A DNA stretch of 64,000 nucleotides from Galerina marginata (Eukaryota > Basidiomycota > Agaricomycetes > Agaricales > Galerinaceae), in contig JAECYW010000023.1 in the NCBI GenBank assembly GCA_023014335.1, positions 620,001-684,000 on the forward strand, written 5' to 3'. Shown here one piece after another: positions 27,963 to 37,488 of the stretch. Each line of letters opens with the position of its first letter. The stretch's first letter is position 1. The notes beneath the pieces were generated by a model. It saw only the letters and a program-made list of their open reading frames with translations, did not search any database and was not told the origin of the DNA. The translations under genes were made by a program, and so were the position numbers.

Positions 27963-28403
27963 GCTGCGAAACAGTTCAGGAAGCGAAGAGTGTATTCCTA
28001 GCTATAGGCGACGAGATGTTCAGAGTCAGAGTCGATCTGAAGGAAATGCAGTGGCGCTTGGATATTTGTATAGTGTCCGAGCAGGTGGGTTGGGGCTTGA
28101 ACTTTTGCCTGTTAAAACACTTCAGTGAGATTATCAATATTGTAAACAGGAAAGACTTATCGGACATGGAGCCTAAATTACTTATCCCTTGTTCCAGGGT
28201 CCAGCCGGAGGCAGATGAATGTCCGTTGACCGACAGATAAGGCTTTATCGAAGGACAGACGAACCTTGACGTTTGCTAGACGGGGTGAAGGTGAGAAAGT
28301 GAGACTGCAATGAGTATGTGAATTTGCGCCTCGCTTTGTGGCTCAGGCCTCATGATCAGGACTGGTTTTGGGAGCTGGAGTGAACGCGAGGTTCGAACTG
28401 CGA

Positions 28404-28526
28404 TACACTGGAGGAACGATTTATCAACGAACGAAGAATTCCAGATTCATGCACGGGTATCCCATTAGGAACCGCCATAAAATCTTGGAAGGGTGAAGGA
28501 CGGATGATGTTCATTCGGCCAGTGCA
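28404..28526 (+). repeat. Array unit 8 (type A)
   Basis: Complete unit with a 27-base insert; the left end is TACACTGG (one change). TGGCTCAGGCC (28339-28349) and GGTTCGAAC (28390-28398) lie upstream. The palindrome has decayed to CCATAAAATCTTGG. Confidence 0.85.
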
Positions 28527-28838
28527 ACTGCGAAATAGCGAAACCTCCGGAAGTTCAGAGATTGGGTTTATTCCTAGTGTATTCTTGACTTTGGTTTGAA
28601 GACACGAAGCCGACAGACGAAACGAAGTGAGCACACTGGAAACTGCGTGGATTCAATTCCGAGTCCTAAAAAAACATCGAGGTAATCATAACATATGTGG
28701 TGAAGGGAGGACAGACCTAGGTTCATTCAAATTGTCGCTTGCTTGCTAGACCGTGAACTTGAAGGTCGCCTCGCGCCTCTCTTTTTCGGCTTCGGATTGG
28801 TGTTTGGAGATGGAGGAAAGGTGGGGTTCGAACGCTGA

Positions 28839-28960
28839 TGCACTGGAGGAAATCTATGCGGCCTCCCGAAGCTTCCAGATTCATGCACAAGTGTCCCACT
28901 GAGGACCGCGATGAAAGCGTGGGAGCGTGAAGGATGGATGATCTTCATTCAGCCAGTGCA
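28839..28960 (+). repeat. Array unit 9 (type B)
   Basis: Complete unit with a 26-base insert after a type B linker, with an AAAG loop like units 3, 11 and 14. Confidence 0.9.
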
Positions 28961-29127
28961 ACCACGAAATAACGAAACCTCCGAGAAGTTTAGGGACTGG
29001 GCCTTGATGTTTGCTAGGCCGTAGACGAGGTGAACACTGAAGGAGAGACTGTGCGAGTGCGTTGGCATTTTTTTGCGGCTCCAGATTAATATTAGGATAT
29101 CAGATGAAGCAAAGATTCGAAAAGCGA

Positions 29128-29250
29128 TGCACTGGATGAAAGATATTTCAACAACCATGAGAAATCCCAAATTCATGTACAGGTGTCCCATTAGGAACCG
29201 CCATGAACTTGGGAGGGTGAAGGATGGTCGACGTTCATTCGGCCAGTGCA
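29128..29250 (+). repeat. Array unit 10
   Basis: Complete at both ends, with a roughly 29-base insert. The internal block is decayed: TTCCAG has become TCCCAA and the palindrome is shortened to CCATGAACTTGG. Confidence 0.8.
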
Positions 29251-29573
29251 ACTGCAAGATAGCGAAACCTCGGGGAATTCAGAGATTGGATTTAATCCTA
29301 GTGTTTGCTTGCCATGTCTTTACTTTGGTTGAAAGTTGGTTGAAAGATACGAGCAATCGACAGACGAAACAAAGTGAGCACACTAGCACTACGTGTTCCA
29401 ATTCCGAGTCCTAAAGAACATCATCGAGGTAATCGTAACATATGTGGTGAAGGAAGGACAGACCTATGTTCATTCGTATTGTTGCTTTCTTGCTAGACAG
29501 TCGCCTCGCGCCTCTCTTTTCCGCTCAAGATTGGTATTGGGAGATGGAGTGAAGGTGAGGTTCGCAGCTGCGA

Positions 29574-29695
29574 TGCACTGGAGGAACCACAATCCGAGCA
29601 TCCCGAGCTTCCAGGTTCATGCATGTCCCATTAGGGACCACCATAAAAGCATGGGAGCGTGAATGAGATGGAATGGCGTTCGATCTGCCAGTGCA
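29574..29695 (+). repeat. Array unit 11 (type B)
   Basis: Complete unit with a 27-base insert after a type B linker. GGTTCGCAGCTG stands in place of GGTTCGAACTG, and GTGTTTTTGG follows downstream. Confidence 0.9.
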
Positions 29696-30077
29696 ACTGC
29701 GAAATAACGAACCCTCCGGGAAGTTCAGAGATCAGATTTAATCCTGGTGTTTTTGGTATCTGTATTGAGTAGGTTATCCCATGTTCCAAATCCCAGTCGG
29801 AAGGCAGAGGAGAATGTACTGACCATTGAAGGATAAAGGAGCTTTGTTGACTGTAAGACGAGCCTTGGTGGCTTGCTAGACTAGGAGGAGATGGGACTGT
29901 CACGGTGCGATGTACCTCTGCGCGTCTTTTTGGGACTCCGAATTGATATCGGGAATCGCGATGGAGGTGGGTTTTGAACGTTACGAAAACTTCGGGTGAG
30001 CGAAGAGTTTACAGGCGACGAGACGGTCGGAGTAGGTTGAAATCGGATGGAGCTGAGGTTCGAACTGCGATGCATCA

Positions 30078-30198
30078 TGCACTGGATGAATGACAAGGGA
30101 AATGCACATTGAGCTTCCAGAAATCATGCACGGGTTAGAGACCGCCATGAATCATTGGAGCGTAAAGGGGAAGGATGATGTTTCATTCGGCCAGCGCA
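30078..30198 (+). repeat. Array unit 12 (type C)
   Basis: Complete unit with a 29-base insert. The right end is CCAGCGCA, and the left end carries a small local duplication (TGCATCATGCAC). Confidence 0.85.
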
Positions 30199-30310
30199 AC
30201 TGCGAAGTAGCAAAATCTCTGGGAAGTTTTAATCTTGTCCGAGTCTGTACTTTGGTCTAAGTACGAGCAATCTGACAGACGGCACACAATGGGGAGCGGC
30301 ATTGGCGTTC

Positions 30311-30564
30311 GATCGAGCTGCCAGTGAAATGTCTGGTGGGGCATGGTGGAGCTGAAAGGCGCGAATATAAATTCCTGAGGTCGACAGACGCCTTCCAGGA
30401 GGCACTGAGAGACACTCAAAAGGGGTTGTCACTTACTTACTCACATAACACTTACGCCAAACGTGACATTGTCACCATTACTCGGACTGACTCAAGCAAA
30501 AACGTACGCACAGTTGAAAAACCTTTGCGGATAAATCGAGCGAAGACATGGCGACCTCTTTCGC
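30311..30564 (+). pseudogene. Truncated second copy of the SLC44-like gene promoter and start
   Basis: This segment matches 32457-32711, the region just upstream of and including the first codons of the SLC44/Pns1-like gene, with scattered substitutions and small indels. Shared blocks include GCGAATATAAATTCCTG, GGCACTGAGAGACACTC, AAAAGGGGTTGTCACTT and the start ATGGCGACCTCTTTCGC (30548-30564 here). After that point it breaks off into an array unit. It is a 5' fragment that cannot encode the transporter but may keep promoter activity and could drive transcription into the downstream units. Confidence 0.9.
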
Positions 30565-30591
30565 AAGACAGTAAACCATTGGCCATCTAGA

Positions 30592-30679
30592 TTCCAGATT
30601 TATGCACGGGTGTCCCATTGGAAACCACCATGAAATCATGAGAGTGTGAAGGATGGATGATGCTCATTCGGCCAGTGCA
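30592..30679 (+). repeat. Array unit 13 (5' truncated)
   Basis: Only the part from TTCCAG to CCAGTGCA remains. The left end and insert are replaced by the fragment of the transporter gene that ends at 30564. Confidence 0.85.
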
Positions 30680-31019
30680 ACTGCGAAATAGCGAAACGTC
30701 GGGAAGTTCAGCGATTTTTTCTTGACATGTCTTTACTTTGGTTGAAAGTTGGTTAAAAGATATAAAGCAACCCGACATACGAAACGAAGTGAGCACGTGA
30801 GCACACTGCCAGTGGAAACTGCGTGGATCCAATTCCGAGTCCTAAAAAAAACATCGAGGTAATCGTAAATATCTGGCGAAGGGAGGATTTAGACAGACCT
30901 GGGTTCAATTCAAATTATTGCTTGCTAGACGGGGTGAAGGTCGCCTCGCGCCTCTCTTTCAAATTTCGGCTCTGGATTGGTATTGCGAGATGGAGTGAAG
31001 GTGAGCTTCGCAGCTGCGA

Positions 31020-31140
31020 TGCACTGGCATATTTAAATTTCCCTGGCGTTTTAGCTTCCAGATTCATACACGGGTGCCCCATTAAGGACCGCGATGAAAG
31101 CATGGGAGCGTGAGGGCCAGATGATCACACTGCCAGTGCA
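31020..31140 (+). repeat. Array unit 14 (type B)
   Basis: Complete unit with a 28-base insert after a type B linker; AAAG loop. Confidence 0.9.
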
Positions 31141-31253
31141 ACTGCGAGATAGCGAAACCTCCTGGCCCGGGTGAGCGAAGAGATTACAGGCGACGAGACT
31201 CGGAACCCGGGAGGTTCTTGGGAAATCGGATGGAGCAGAGGTTTGAATTGCGA

Positions 31254-31380
31254 TGCACTGGATAAATGGCAGGTTGTAACACTCAAAATTATGTTCCAGA
31301 ATCATGCACGGTATTATATATGGACCGGCATGAAATCACGGGAGCGTAAGGGGAAGGGTGATGTCCATTCTGCCAGTGCA
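31254..31380 (+). repeat. Array unit 15 (type C)
   Basis: Complete unit with a 32-base insert. It has the type C internal sequence (GTTCCAGAATCATGCACGG), and the 3' flanking motif AACTGC is doubled. Confidence 0.9.
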
Positions 31381-31510
31381 ACTGCAACTGCGAAGTAACG
31401 AAACCTCTGGGAAGCTCAGAGATCAAACATCGGGGCTGGCTTTATAGATGGACAGACAAGCCTTGGTGCTTGCCAGACGAGTTGAGATGGAGGTGAGGTT
31501 TGAACTGCGA

Positions 31511-31627
31511 TGCACTGGGAAGGAACCATCTATGGATTATCTCGCTTCCAGATCCATGCATGGGTGTCCTGCTAGGGACCATGATGAAAGCATGGGAGCG
31601 AGAATTGACGTTCGATCTGCCAGTGCA
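31511..31627 (+). repeat. Array unit 16
   Basis: Complete unit with a 37-base insert and a shortened right part (72 bases from TTCCAG to the right end). Confidence 0.85.
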
Positions 31628-31751
31628 CACTGCGAGATGTTCCAAAAGCCCATCCGGAATTTTATGCGGAAGAGTATGCGTTGACCATCGTCGGATATCA
31701 GGATTGATATTAAGATATCGGATGGAACAGAGGTTCGAACTGCGATTCAGA

Positions 31752-31871
31752 TGCACTGGATGAACCAACGCAAATGAGCGTCATTACGTTCCAGAATTAT
31801 GCACGGTATATGGACTGGCATGAAATCACGGGAGCGTAAAGGGGAAGGATGCCGTTCATTCGGCCAGTGCA
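31752..31871 (+). repeat. Array unit 17 (type C)
   Basis: Complete unit with a 29-base insert; type C internal sequence ending CACGGGAGCG like unit 15. GGTTCGAACTG lies upstream. Confidence 0.9.
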
Positions 31872-32074
31872 ACTGCGAAGTAACGAAACATCAGGCTATG
31901 GGAAGTTCAGAGATCAAACATCAGGGCTCTATCGATGGGCTGACGAGCCTTGGTGGCTTGCTAGACTGGGAGGGTGAGACTGTGTGATGGGCCTTTGTAT
32001 CCTTTGGACATCGCTTTGTCCTGAGGCAAGGATTGATATTGGGAATTGAGATTAAGCTGAAGTTCGAACTGCGA

Positions 32075-32177
32075 TGAACTGGGTAAAATGCTGAGCTTCC
32101 AGTATCATGCACGGGTTAGGGGACCGCCATGAAACCATGGGAGCGTGGTGGGTATGACGTTCATTCGGCCAGTGCAA
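32075..32177 (+). repeat. Array unit 18 (last unit)
   Basis: The shortest unit, with a 14-base insert and a left end altered to TGAACTGG. It is the unit nearest the transporter gene, about 520 bases before its start codon. Confidence 0.85.
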
Positions 32178-32230
32178 CTGCGCAGTGCGAGATAGCGAAA
32201 CCTCTGGGAAGTTCAGAGTTTTTGTCCCTG

Positions 32231-32694
32231 TACTAAGTTGGGTTGAAGATACGAGCGATCGGGCAGATAAAGCAAAGTGATGTAAACTGCAGAATCCATT
32301 GCAGGGTCCAGACTGCGAGGATATATATGCGATAAAGGGAGCGCAGACGTCGACCTAGGCTCATATGCAGAAGGTTCCGAATCGGGCTGGCCGCTGAGGA
32401 GTGAGTACTCCAGCCTTCGGGTTGTCAAGCTCCTGGCACAAAATATTGTTGGGTCCGATCGAGCTGCCTGTCGTGGAGCTGAAAGATGCGAATATAAATT
32501 CCTGGGGTCGACAGACGCCTTCAAGCTTCAAGTTCCAGGGAGGCACTGAGAGACACTCAAAAGGGGTTGTCACTTCCTTCCTTCCTCACATAACACTTAC
32601 GTCAAACGTGACTAAGTCACATTACTCTACCCGGCCTGACTCAAGCAAAAACGTAGGCAGTTGAAAAACCTCTGCGGACGAATCGAGCGAGGGC
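32231..32694 (+). promoter_or_regulatory. Promoter region of the SLC44-like transporter gene
   Basis: The region holds a TATA-like GCGAATATAAATTCC near 32490, pyrimidine-rich CTTCCTTCCTTCC near 32575 and CTCACATAACACTTAC shortly before the start codon. Its downstream half is the parent of the copy at 30311-30564; the blocks kept in both copies are the best candidates for functional promoter elements. Confidence 0.45.
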
Positions 32695-35600
32695 ATGGCG
32701 ACCTCTTTCGCCGCCTACGCTTCTCAGTACCTCACCCGCCAACAACAGCAGCAGGAGCGGGAGCTGAACGAAGGCTCGTCGACGGTCATGTCGAGCTCCT
32801 CGACGCAGCCGATGTTTTTCTCGTTCACGACGGACGGGGAGGGCGAGGGCGAGGGCTCCAACCGGCGTGGGCATGGGCATGATAGAGAGCGAGATCTGGA
32901 TGATTTGTATGACCCGCATTTGAATATCGGGGACAGCTTGGGGTTGGGCATGCTCGGCAGCTCCAGCTCCAGTGGGCACCACCAGCGAGCCCAAGGACAA
33001 GGACAAGCCCAGGAAGAAGACGACGAAGACCCATACCTCCGCCTAGACGAAGACCCCCACCCCCACCCCAGCGGGTCCCGCACCACCCTCTTCAGGAAAC
33101 AGCAGCAGCACCAACAAAGCATCCCGCTCATCGCGCGCTCCCCGAGCCCCAGCCCGCCGTCTCCCCCCGGCTGGCTCGCCCACCTCGCACGCTCCCCGTC
33201 GCCTGTCCCGTCTGCATCTGCCGAGGAGTCGGCTTCGGACTCGAGCCCGCCGCCGGACTTGATAGTGGCCCCTCCTCATGCCCAGGGTCGGGGTCAGAGT
33301 CCTACTCCCAGATTTAGCAGACCCAAGGCGGTCGCGCCGTCAATACCCCCGCCCCCGCAGACCCAAACCCAAACAATATCCCTAACCGCCTCCCTCCTCC
33401 CGCGCACCTCCTCCTCCCCAGACATATTCTCCCTCCCCGACCCGCGCCACATCCCCCACCGCCGAAACCACAACGACGCCCCCTTCATCTCCCTCTTCCT
33501 CCTCCTCCTCTCCCTCTCCCTCCTCCTCTCCCTCCTCCTGCTCTTCCTCACCGACCGCCCCGCCGGCGTCCCCGCCGTGATACTCCCGTACGCAATCATG
33601 CTGAGGACCCTTCCCGTGCTGGTGGTGCTGACGTGTGCGAGCGCGGCGGCGGCGTATGCGCATGTGTGGTTGTTGAGCGTGTTTGTGAGGCCTGTTATGG
33701 TGGCTACGGAGGTGGCGGTCCCGGCGATGTTGTTTTTGTGTGCGGTTTGGGCGTTTGTGGGGAGTTTTATGTATAGCGACGAAGAGCCTACTTGGGGCGA
33801 GACGACTGGGTGTGTCCTCTCTCTTCTCTTCTCCTATCATCCTCTTACTATACTATACTGACTAACCACCCCATCACCAGCCTCCGCCTCTTCTCCCTAA
33901 TCCCACTAACCCTCTCCCTCCTCACCGCCCGACGCCTCCTGCACCTCCCCAGACAAATGCACACAACATCCACCCTCCTCACTCTATCAACCCACATCCT
34001 CCTCTCCCACCCATACCTCCTCGCCCTCTCCCCTTTACTCCTCGTCGGGATGCTCCTCCTCAGCATACCGTTTGTCACGCTCGTTTTCCGGCTTTTGTTG
34101 ATCGGGTACACGACGGGGGGGAAGGCAGGAGCGGGTGCGGGAGCGGTGGAGTGGCACGTCCGCGCCTGGGCGGACTGGGTCATCGTGTTCGTTCTCTGCG
34201 TGTGGATGTGGGCGTGGGCCGTCGCGAGAGGCGTGTTGCGCACCACATGCGCAGGTGTAGTCGGGGCGTGGTATTTCGCCGAGTACGTATCCCCTTCCTC
34301 CCCCTCCTCTTCCCTCTTTCCTCTCTCATTTCCCCTATACCAAGCTAACCCCCCCCCCCCCCCCTAGCCCCGCCCTCCCCGCACCCCCACCAACATCAAC
34401 ACACACCCTCCTCTCCGCCCTAACCCGCTCCACCGGTCCCTCCCTCGGCAGCATAATCCTCTCCGCCCTCCTCCTCTCCCTCCTCCGCCTGCTCTCCCTC
34501 CTCACACTGCTCTTATCCTACCTCCCCGGCTTGCTCCTCCGCCTCCCGACCTTGGCGCTGTTGGGCCCGCTGGGCGGGATGGTGAGTGGCCCGGTGACGG
34601 GGTATGTGGTTCCGTGGATAAGGGTGTTGGTGGGGTGGTTGGAGGAGAGGAGCGAAAGGGTTAGTGGGTATGCGCTTGTTTATGTGGGGTTGACGGGGGT
34701 TGGGTTTTGGGAGGGCGCGGGGAGGGGGGTTAGGTTGGTTGGCGGTGGGGGTGCTGGTGGTAGAGTTTTGGAAGAACCGCAAGGGCAGGGACAAGGACAA
34801 GGACAGGGTGGTGGGAGACGCGCGAGAGCGCAGAGAAACCAACGCACCCAAACCCAAAGCTCAGCACAAAGAGCCCAAGCCAAGCGGTTCAACACAGAAC
34901 GTACGTCCCCCCCTCCCTTCCCCCCTCCCCCCTCATCCCCCGCCTTTCACTAACACCCCTCCCACCTTTTCACCAGCCCCCCTCGCACTCCTCCGAATAT
35001 CCCCTCTCACCCTAACACTCCCCTCCGCGCTGCTCACGTACCTCTTCGTAGCGCACACTCTCAGAGCCCCGCATGAAGCGCTGGGAGCGGCGCTGTTGGC
35101 GGGGGGGATGACGGCTGTTGTGGGTGGGTTTTGTATGGGGTTGGTTAGGGATACGTGAGTTTTCTTTTCTTTCCTTTCTTTCTTTTTTGAGGGTTTTTTT
35201 TTTGGAGTTGGATGAGGTTTTTGGAATGGGAGAGGTGGATTGTATGCCCCGTTTTCGCGCCATTTTTGCCTTTCTTCTTCTTAACCACCCACGATTCATA
35301 TGCTAACCTATTACTCTACTCCTCCCACAGCGCCGACACGCTCTACATGTGTTACTGCATCGACAAAGCCGCCGGGGAGCGCAGGCGGGAAGAGGTGTTC
35401 GTCGCGTTCGAGTACGACTCTCGTCCGTCTTCCGGTAACAACGATGGGGATGAAGAGTCGGTTCTGCCTCTATACCGCGATCAGGACGGCCAACCTCAAC
35501 CTTTAGGCCAGGGACGGCGCGCCCAACGCCAACGCCAACAAAAACCCCAAAAACCCCAAAAACCACAAAAACCACAAAAACAAGCTGCAGCCCCGAAACA

Positions 35601-36792
35601 TCCCGAAACGATCATCCCCCGCTCCCCTCTCTCCCGCCGGGCTGAGATACCGGCTGGGCTGGAAGCGAGTGTTGTCGGGCACGGTGTTGGTGTTGGTGTT
35701 GGTGGCTTTGGAGGTGGTGTTGGCATGGGAGGAGGAGGAACAACAACAGGAGGGGCGGGGGTGTTGTTTGATATCGGGGCTGATGAAGACGAGGATGGGG
35801 ATGGGGATGGGGATGGGGATGGGGATGGGATGCGGCGGCGGGGTGGGGGTGGGAATGCACCTGGACCTGGGATAGGGAAGAAGAGCGCACCGGTGCCTAT
35901 CGTTCCGTACCGCGTTGGAAACGGGTCAAGGAACGGGTCAGGGAGCGGGTCGTCGGGGGGTGAGCTGGATGATGAGAGGACGCCTGTTGGTAGGAACCAG
36001 CCGCACGCTCAGGCTGGGGCTCGAAGACATCAACCGCAGCATGTTGAAGTGCGAGCCAACCATAGAAATGGAAATAGAAACCAAGAGGAAGACGAGGAAG
36101 AAGAAGACGACTTAAACCCGTTCAGATCAAGCACGCACGTCGACGAGGAGGCGCTTCTTGAAGGCCTAGGGCGAGGCGGCGGTATCGGAGTCGGAGTCGG
36201 TGTTGGAGGAGAAGGAGAAGGAGGGGAAGGCGGGTCCCCGTTCGGCGAGGGCTTCGCTATACCGACGCCGAGGAGACACGGGGTAGCGTCGACTTCTACG
36301 AGCCCTGGGACGGGGACGGGAGCGCGCGGGTTGGGGATGCATAATTTTGGCTTGGGGGTTGGGGTTGGTGTGTCGCCGCCGCGTGTGTCTGGTCTTCACG
36401 GACAAGGACAAGGTGTACAAGCCCTCCAAACCTCCCAAGGACACCGCCGGTCCGCATCCGCTGGCACAGCAGGAGGAGCAGGGGCAGGGCAGAGGATGAT
36501 GACGAGCACGCAGGAGCTGAACATGAAGAGCCAGTTTTTGATGGGCATGCGGAGTCCTGGGTCTTCTACTTCTGCTTCTGCGTCTGGGATGGGGATGGGA
36601 GCGTCTGGAGTGTCTGCTGTGTCTGCTGTGTCTGCTGAGATGGAAGGCGAAGGGGAGGAAGGGGAGGAAAGCAGAGACTCTCGGTCGAGGATGGTGCATA
36701 GCGGAGGCGCTGCTGCTGCTGCCCATGGACATGGAGATAGAAGCGACGGCGAAGAGAGCCAGCTCGGGCCTGGGAGCGGGTTCTTTGCGTAG
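32695..36792 (+). CDS. PNS1: Choline-transporter-like (SLC44/Pns1) membrane protein with long disordered tails
   Basis: Multipass membrane protein of the CTL/SLC44 family (Pns1 in yeast), whose animal members move choline; the substrate of the fungal proteins is unsettled. Five exons join in frame: 32695-33809, 33881-34282, 34368-34900, 34977-35154 and 35331-36792, for about 1229 residues. Hydrophobic segments begin near residue 260 (FISLFLLLLSLSLLLSLLLL). The conserved core includes GSIILSALLLSLLR, YALVYVGLTG, LTYLFVAHTLRAPHEALGAA and the family C-terminal signature DTLYMCYCIDKAAGERR. The N-tail (about 255 residues) is rich in Gln, Ser, Pro and acidic residues. The C-tail (about 455 residues) holds QKPQ and DGDG repeats and Gly-rich runs; family members are usually 500-700 residues. 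Coding DNA is far more GC-rich than its flanks, and intron 2 ends in a run of 17 C. The array abuts its promoter. Confidence 0.9.
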
Positions 36793-37488
36793 ACGTCGTC
36801 CTGCGAGGCGCAGCGAGGGGGTGTTTTCTTGGACAACCGAGATTGAATACATTTACGTTTCTTATTTCCTACTTCTTTGCGTCGTCGTTGTTGCTTTTTT
36901 TCATCTTTCCTTTCGTCGCTGCTTTCATCTTTCTTTCTTTCCTTCATGGTCAACATCGGACCGCTGTATATACTCACACATTCTTAGTCTATGCCTCCCG
37001 AGTTCCTTCTCCACACCCACACCCGCACCCGCATTAACACCTTGCATTCTGCATTGATTGATATCGATATCTACATACTTGCAACCAAACCATATCCATA
37101 TAGACATTTCGCATCGCTCCGAACTGCACTTGTCTCCGGTCTCCACTACACATTCCAGTTTTGCTTTGCTTTTAGTCTAGTTAATTTACTCGTATATTAC
37201 GATGGATATGTTTTTTTTTGAATAGATGTTATATTAATGAGGTCGTTTGCTCTAGACATTAACCGGGGTGGGTAGAGACTGAGCGCAAGACATTACGAAC
37301 AAGGTGTTCGAATGCACTGCCCATAGGACATCACCTGCTGTTTCCAACACAGAAAAGGTGAGGCAATACATGATCGACAGAACGACAACACCATGAACAA
37401 AACCTACTCAAACGACGCCCCAACCTCTACCCCCTCCATCCTCATCTTTGCCGCAATAGCTCCCCAGAATGTCTCCCAGCTCTGTCTG
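36793..37488. other. 3' flank of the transporter gene
   Basis: T-rich sequence after the stop codon, then AT-rich sequence near 37200. It probably holds the 3' untranslated region. No further gene is supported. Confidence 0.4.

Larger units (their letters stand above)
25104..32230 (+). repeat. Array of 18 related non-coding units with hypervariable inserts
   Basis: A family of units sharing one plan: TGCACTGG, then an unrelated insert of 14-41 bases, then the block TTCCAGATTCATGCAC with a CATG-AAAN-CATG palindrome and GGAGCGTGAA, then CCAGTGCA. The part from TTCCAG to CCAGTGCA keeps a length of 81-90 bases in nearly all units. Units lie 210-575 bases apart, all in the same orientation. Linkers are also repetitive, with three types. 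Type A carries TGGCTCAGGCC; type B carries CAATTCCGAGTCCTAAA; type C carries GAGCGAAGAG. Reading frames change between units, so the array is probably not protein-coding. It could be a cluster of small RNA genes, an amplified SINE or MITE, or a local satellite. Confidence 0.85.

Noticed and set aside
25249..28398. True tRNA genes, because of A-box and B-box sequences.
   Set aside because: No cloverleaf can be drawn around the boxes: acceptor stems and an anticodon arm are missing.
25104..32230. The minus strand of many array units reads a similar peptide (SRSHDFMAVPNGTPVHESGS and variants), hinting at a repeated protein.
   Set aside because: The frame relative to the unit ends changes between units, stops and frameshifts fall in the inserts, and the peptide similarity simply follows from the conserved DNA block.
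25104..32230. A CRISPR array, because of constant blocks alternating with variable segments.
   Set aside because: The host is a eukaryote, units are spaced irregularly by 210-575 bases, constant blocks are much longer than CRISPR repeats and diverge from one another, and no Cas-like gene is present.
33382..33840. Long minus-strand frames opposite the transporter gene.
   Set aside because: They mirror the GC-rich, low-complexity coding strand, which is supported by family motifs across all five exons.
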